From Steromphala cineraria (taxonomy: Eukaryota > Mollusca > Gastropoda > Trochida > Trochidae): a DNA stretch of 64,000 nt. This document shows, in pieces, positions 60,727 to 64,000 of this stretch. The stretch covers positions 52,276,747 to 52,340,746 of the forward strand of contig OU744721.1 in NCBI GenBank assembly GCA_916613615.1. Reading direction: 5' to 3'. The translations under genes were made by a program, and so were the position numbers. The notes beneath the pieces were generated by a model, which saw nothing but the letters and a program-made list of their open reading frames with translations, ran no database searches and was not told the origin of the DNA. The number at the start of each line of letters is the position of its first letter. The first letter of the stretch is position 1.

Positions 60727-63700
60727 CTGCAGGTAGAGATGGGTTCGTTATTCTCAGTGTAAAACAATGACATGATATTATGTTTTCAATAATCAAAAGT
60801 AGTTTGTGTAGAAAGTGAATAAGTGATTCAGGGTTGCTTGGCAATTTCAACCACAAGGAGTATGTAGTAGTTTGAACCTCATCTTTAATGATGGCAACAG
60901 CAAAGAAACTTGCAATCATTCTGCAAAATTGTATTTTTGTTCCAACAAATCTATCCAGCAAAGAGTCTGTCAGGAGTTAATAAAGCGGCCACAATTATAG
61001 TTTCATCATGAAGTTATTCTTTTACTGCAAATTGATCTCTAATGATATTGTCTCATAATACTGGCAGTCTCGCAAAGACTTTTTTCTGGTGTCTATGAAA
61101 TCGGTTTCAGATATGTCAGGTCAGTATGACTTTGCCAATGTTTGCATTCATTCACAAATTCATAAAATATCATATTAGATATTATGTTTACGACTTGCGA
61201 ATTAATGGATAATATCAACCAAGTAGTAAAGTAAAACTTTTTTCCGAACAACTTTGATATTTGTGAATATTTTGATTAATCACATGTCTTACAACTCAGT
61301 AAAGTAAAACATATTTTCCTCAATAGAATTCTGATATTCACCAATAATACAACCAGTTTTATTGACTATTAACGAGACTAATACCAAAATATCACGAAAA
61401 AGTCAACATTTTTCTAATCCCGGAGAATAACAACCCTTATTTATCAAAATCATTAATTTTCCTTTGTCAAAAATTCATCAACAAAAAACATGTTGCCCAC
61501 ATCTTTGCAGAAACATTTTGACATTGAACAATCTGAACATACATATTGATGTTAAATAAACATTAAAAACATCAATTTTCTAAACCAGAAATATGTATTA
61601 TTTGAAGAAAGTAATGCAATTCATAAAATAACATTATTCAAATTCACTTAGAATTCTGTCTCCATTTTCAATTAAGCATGTTTTAGTTTCATGCAGGTCT
61701 TCAAAAGGTAAATATTTACAGACAGTCAAAATAATATCATCATTTACCCCATGTTCATAAAAACGCACAATTTTGCTGTGTTCCAAAGCTCGTTACAATA
61801 CTGCATAACTCTCGGAGTTAGAAAAACTGACATGCATGACCTATTGCAAGACATAAAGCCCCGATCAACTTCAAATGTTATGTTTGACAGGGGACCATAA
61901 AGAAACAAGCTAACTTTCTTAGGTTTCATTTTTACCACAGATTTATTTTGTTGACATTTTCTCAATTCTTCCGGAGAGACCAAAAATCAAACTAAGATGA
62001 AAAAAGCGCCACTGTTTGTGAAATCATAAATGAGCATAAGCTTCTTGGAATGTCATTAAGATATCACTCTATTGGCTGGAAATGTTTTTGAAAATAATAC
62101 AAATATTTTCATTACCTCCCCTCAAGGGTGATGAAGTTTTCTATAACCTTATGTCAAATAACAAGGAGAATGTTCATAAAACATATATATGTTCCATGTA
62201 AGTGTTGATGTAATGTAAGAAAAAATGAATTCTGTATGCAAAATTAGATGTATATTGTACAAAAATAAATATTATTCAACATATTATGATTTTTACATTT
62301 GATAGTTTTTATTTCAAATAATATGAGGTTTTTAATTTTTTTCGCTCAAAACGTTATCAGCCTTTTTAAAATAAAATCAAATATTACCCTCCAGTTAAAC
62401 TTTTCAAAGATTTCAGAAATCATGAAGGGATTACTGCCACAGGTAGAAGAAGCTAATCAAAGAGATAAAACAGATTTTCTTTCAATTATGAAAATAAATA
62501 AAGGAAAAAATGTATTTATTCACGGTTGGCATTATTATCAATGTTTTTCTTCATTATAATCATTCCAACTGCTTGAAAGCATTTCAATATTTTTGCTAAA
62601 TTTGTTTCAAAATCCTAGCACATGTGTGTGCATGTAAGTACACCATCGATGATATAAAAGTGAGTTGTAATAAGCACCACTTCGACAATATTTCAGCTGT
62701 TATCAATTAGATAAAATAAGATACAAATTTATCAATAACAAATCCACACAAAAAACTTTAAGAATTTCTTTGGGTTTATCAAAGTTATAAAACTTTTACG
62801 TATAAAAAACACAACAAATCTATGTGTCGGCACAGCATGTTTCAACCAAAAAATATGACAAAACAGGAGCGTGTTGCACCAAGGAAACCACGAAAGACTT
62901 CCTGCAATTTGTACGAGTTCCACTGACAGATTAGATGGGAGGACACGAGAGACTCAGAGCTCTGCCTATATTTATGTTCAAGGCATGGCCTCACAGCCAT
63001 TTATTAAACTTTCTAGCCATTTATTATATTTTTTTCAGCTCAAATTCATCATTGCGCTTGATAATTGCTTTCCAAATGCTTTGCTATCCAAGAGACTTAC
63101 TTTGAAAGACCCAATTTGGGTCAGACGAAATTGAAAAGAGGGTCGTAATGAGAGGCACAATGAGTGGCTATTTGTTGGGATGACACAGAAATTACTTCGA
63201 TTCCCCGAAGAATTCAAGTAGGATGTCTACATAATAAGGAGCTTTGCTCAATTATTGGTCAAGCTTATTTCCTTCATAATTGGATTGTACCGGGGTTACT
63301 GAAATACTTTTAGATTTGTTATGTTATCTTCAGAAATTTGCTTAACTTGAAGCATGCTGATAAATAGGTCTACAACAACCTACCTCAGGTTATCTAAAAT
63401 TCTTTAATAATTTGTTGTGGACTTGTTGCAAAATGGTAATTGTTGATTGCAACTTAAGTATAACTTTGTAAATGGTAATTGTTGATTGCAACTTAAATAC
63501 AACTTTTGAAAATGTAATTGTTGATTGCAACTTAAGTAGAACATTGAAAATATAATTGTTGATTGCAACTTAAGAACAACTTTGGAAAATAGTAATTGTT
63601 GATTGCATCTTAAGAACAACTTTGGAAAATGGTAATTGTTGATTGCAACCTAAGTACAACTTTTGAAAATCGTAATTGTTGATTGCAACTTTAGTACAAC

Positions 63701-64000
63701 TTTGGATAAGGGTAATTGTTGATTGCAACTTAAGTATAACTTTGGAAAAAAACGACAAATCGTGACTTTGATCAAAATTGGTGAAAATTAAATATTCATT
63801 ATGATCTTGATCACAGATAATTATTTTCAAACGATAATGTCAAATAAGCCGGTCATATGCATTTAAAATTTCATTTTGTAATCTAGTGTTTCATAACAGA
63901 GTTATAATTTGAGCAGTAAATTGTATTCAAAACAAAGTCTCTAAAATGTATAAGAGACATGGAATTAATGTTTGACAAGAATTTGACTTTGATGTCTTAT
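60727..64000 (-). other. Upstream BMPR1 intron (partial)
   Basis: AT-rich. I looked for the next upstream family segment (the VAVKVF to RHENILG part of the N-lobe) and did not find it. A less AT-rich stretch at 62860-63010 has no recognisable frame. The minisatellite at 63410-63750 lies at the far end. Confidence 0.6.
63410..63750 (+). repeat. Minisatellite, unit about 39 bp, eight copies
   Basis: The unit TAATTGTTGATTGCAACTTA then AGTACAACTTTGGAAAATGG is repeated about eight times (near 63436, 63476, 63518, 63555, 63594, 63634, 63672 and 63711) with small length changes. Confidence 0.9.

Noticed and set aside
60727..64000. Further BMPR1 exons (N-lobe, GS domain)
   Set aside because: Looked for on the minus strand by family motifs and splice phase 1; none found, so they are taken to lie beyond the window.

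Overview
The window is nuclear DNA of an animal. It is AT-rich, short exons with GT-AG introns are scattered through it, and most of it is decayed tandem and dispersed repeats. A mollusc is the most likely source. Three repeat signatures I associate with molluscs point that way: several copies of an AGTTATCTCCCTT-type motif, three copies of a hairpin core ending in ACTCACTCA-type repeats, and tRNA-derived SINE heads. This is inference; the species cannot be named.

Three protein-coding genes can be supported, all on the minus strand. (1) The 5' end of a conventional protein kinase C gene: exons 1-3 at 17415-17258, 17114-17083 and 16127-16045. They encode the pseudosubstrate and a complete C1A zinc-binding domain. 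The rest of the gene must lie left of base 1, so bases 1-16044 are read as one large intron. (2) A two-exon gene for a small secreted cysteine-rich protein (45547-45293 and 43331-43131, 151 residues). Its intron carries two copies of the main MITE family. (3) The 3' part of a type I BMP receptor gene (BMPR1, ALK3/6 class): five coding exons from 60726 to 55444, running from the kinase N-lobe to the stop codon. The upstream exons lie beyond base 64000.

Layout. 1-16 kb: PKC intron with successive minisatellites (110-bp tRNA-like, 44-bp, 80-bp, 58-bp, 158-bp and 19-bp units) and a few less AT-rich islands. 16-17.5 kb: PKC exons and promoter. 17.5-43 kb: no recognisable gene; MITEs, satellites (GTATT pentanucleotide, 33-bp array), a LINE remnant and repeat pairs. 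43-45.6 kb: the secreted-protein gene. 46-55 kb: no recognisable gene; repeats, a tRNA-derived SINE and AT-rich DNA, some of which is probably BMPR1 3' UTR. 55.4-64 kb: BMPR1.

The most unusual structure is in BMPR1. The end of the exon encoding [14 protein letters not shown], together with its 5' splice site, is repeated in tandem 18 times (57-bp unit, 19 codons). It is followed by ten copies of an 80-bp unit that carries a 3'-splice-site-like sequence, 18 nt, then a 5'-splice-site-like sequence. A second useful result is a MITE family of about 363 bp with some ten copies. One copy sits in half of a tandem duplication whose other half preserves the empty site, which shows TTAA target duplication.
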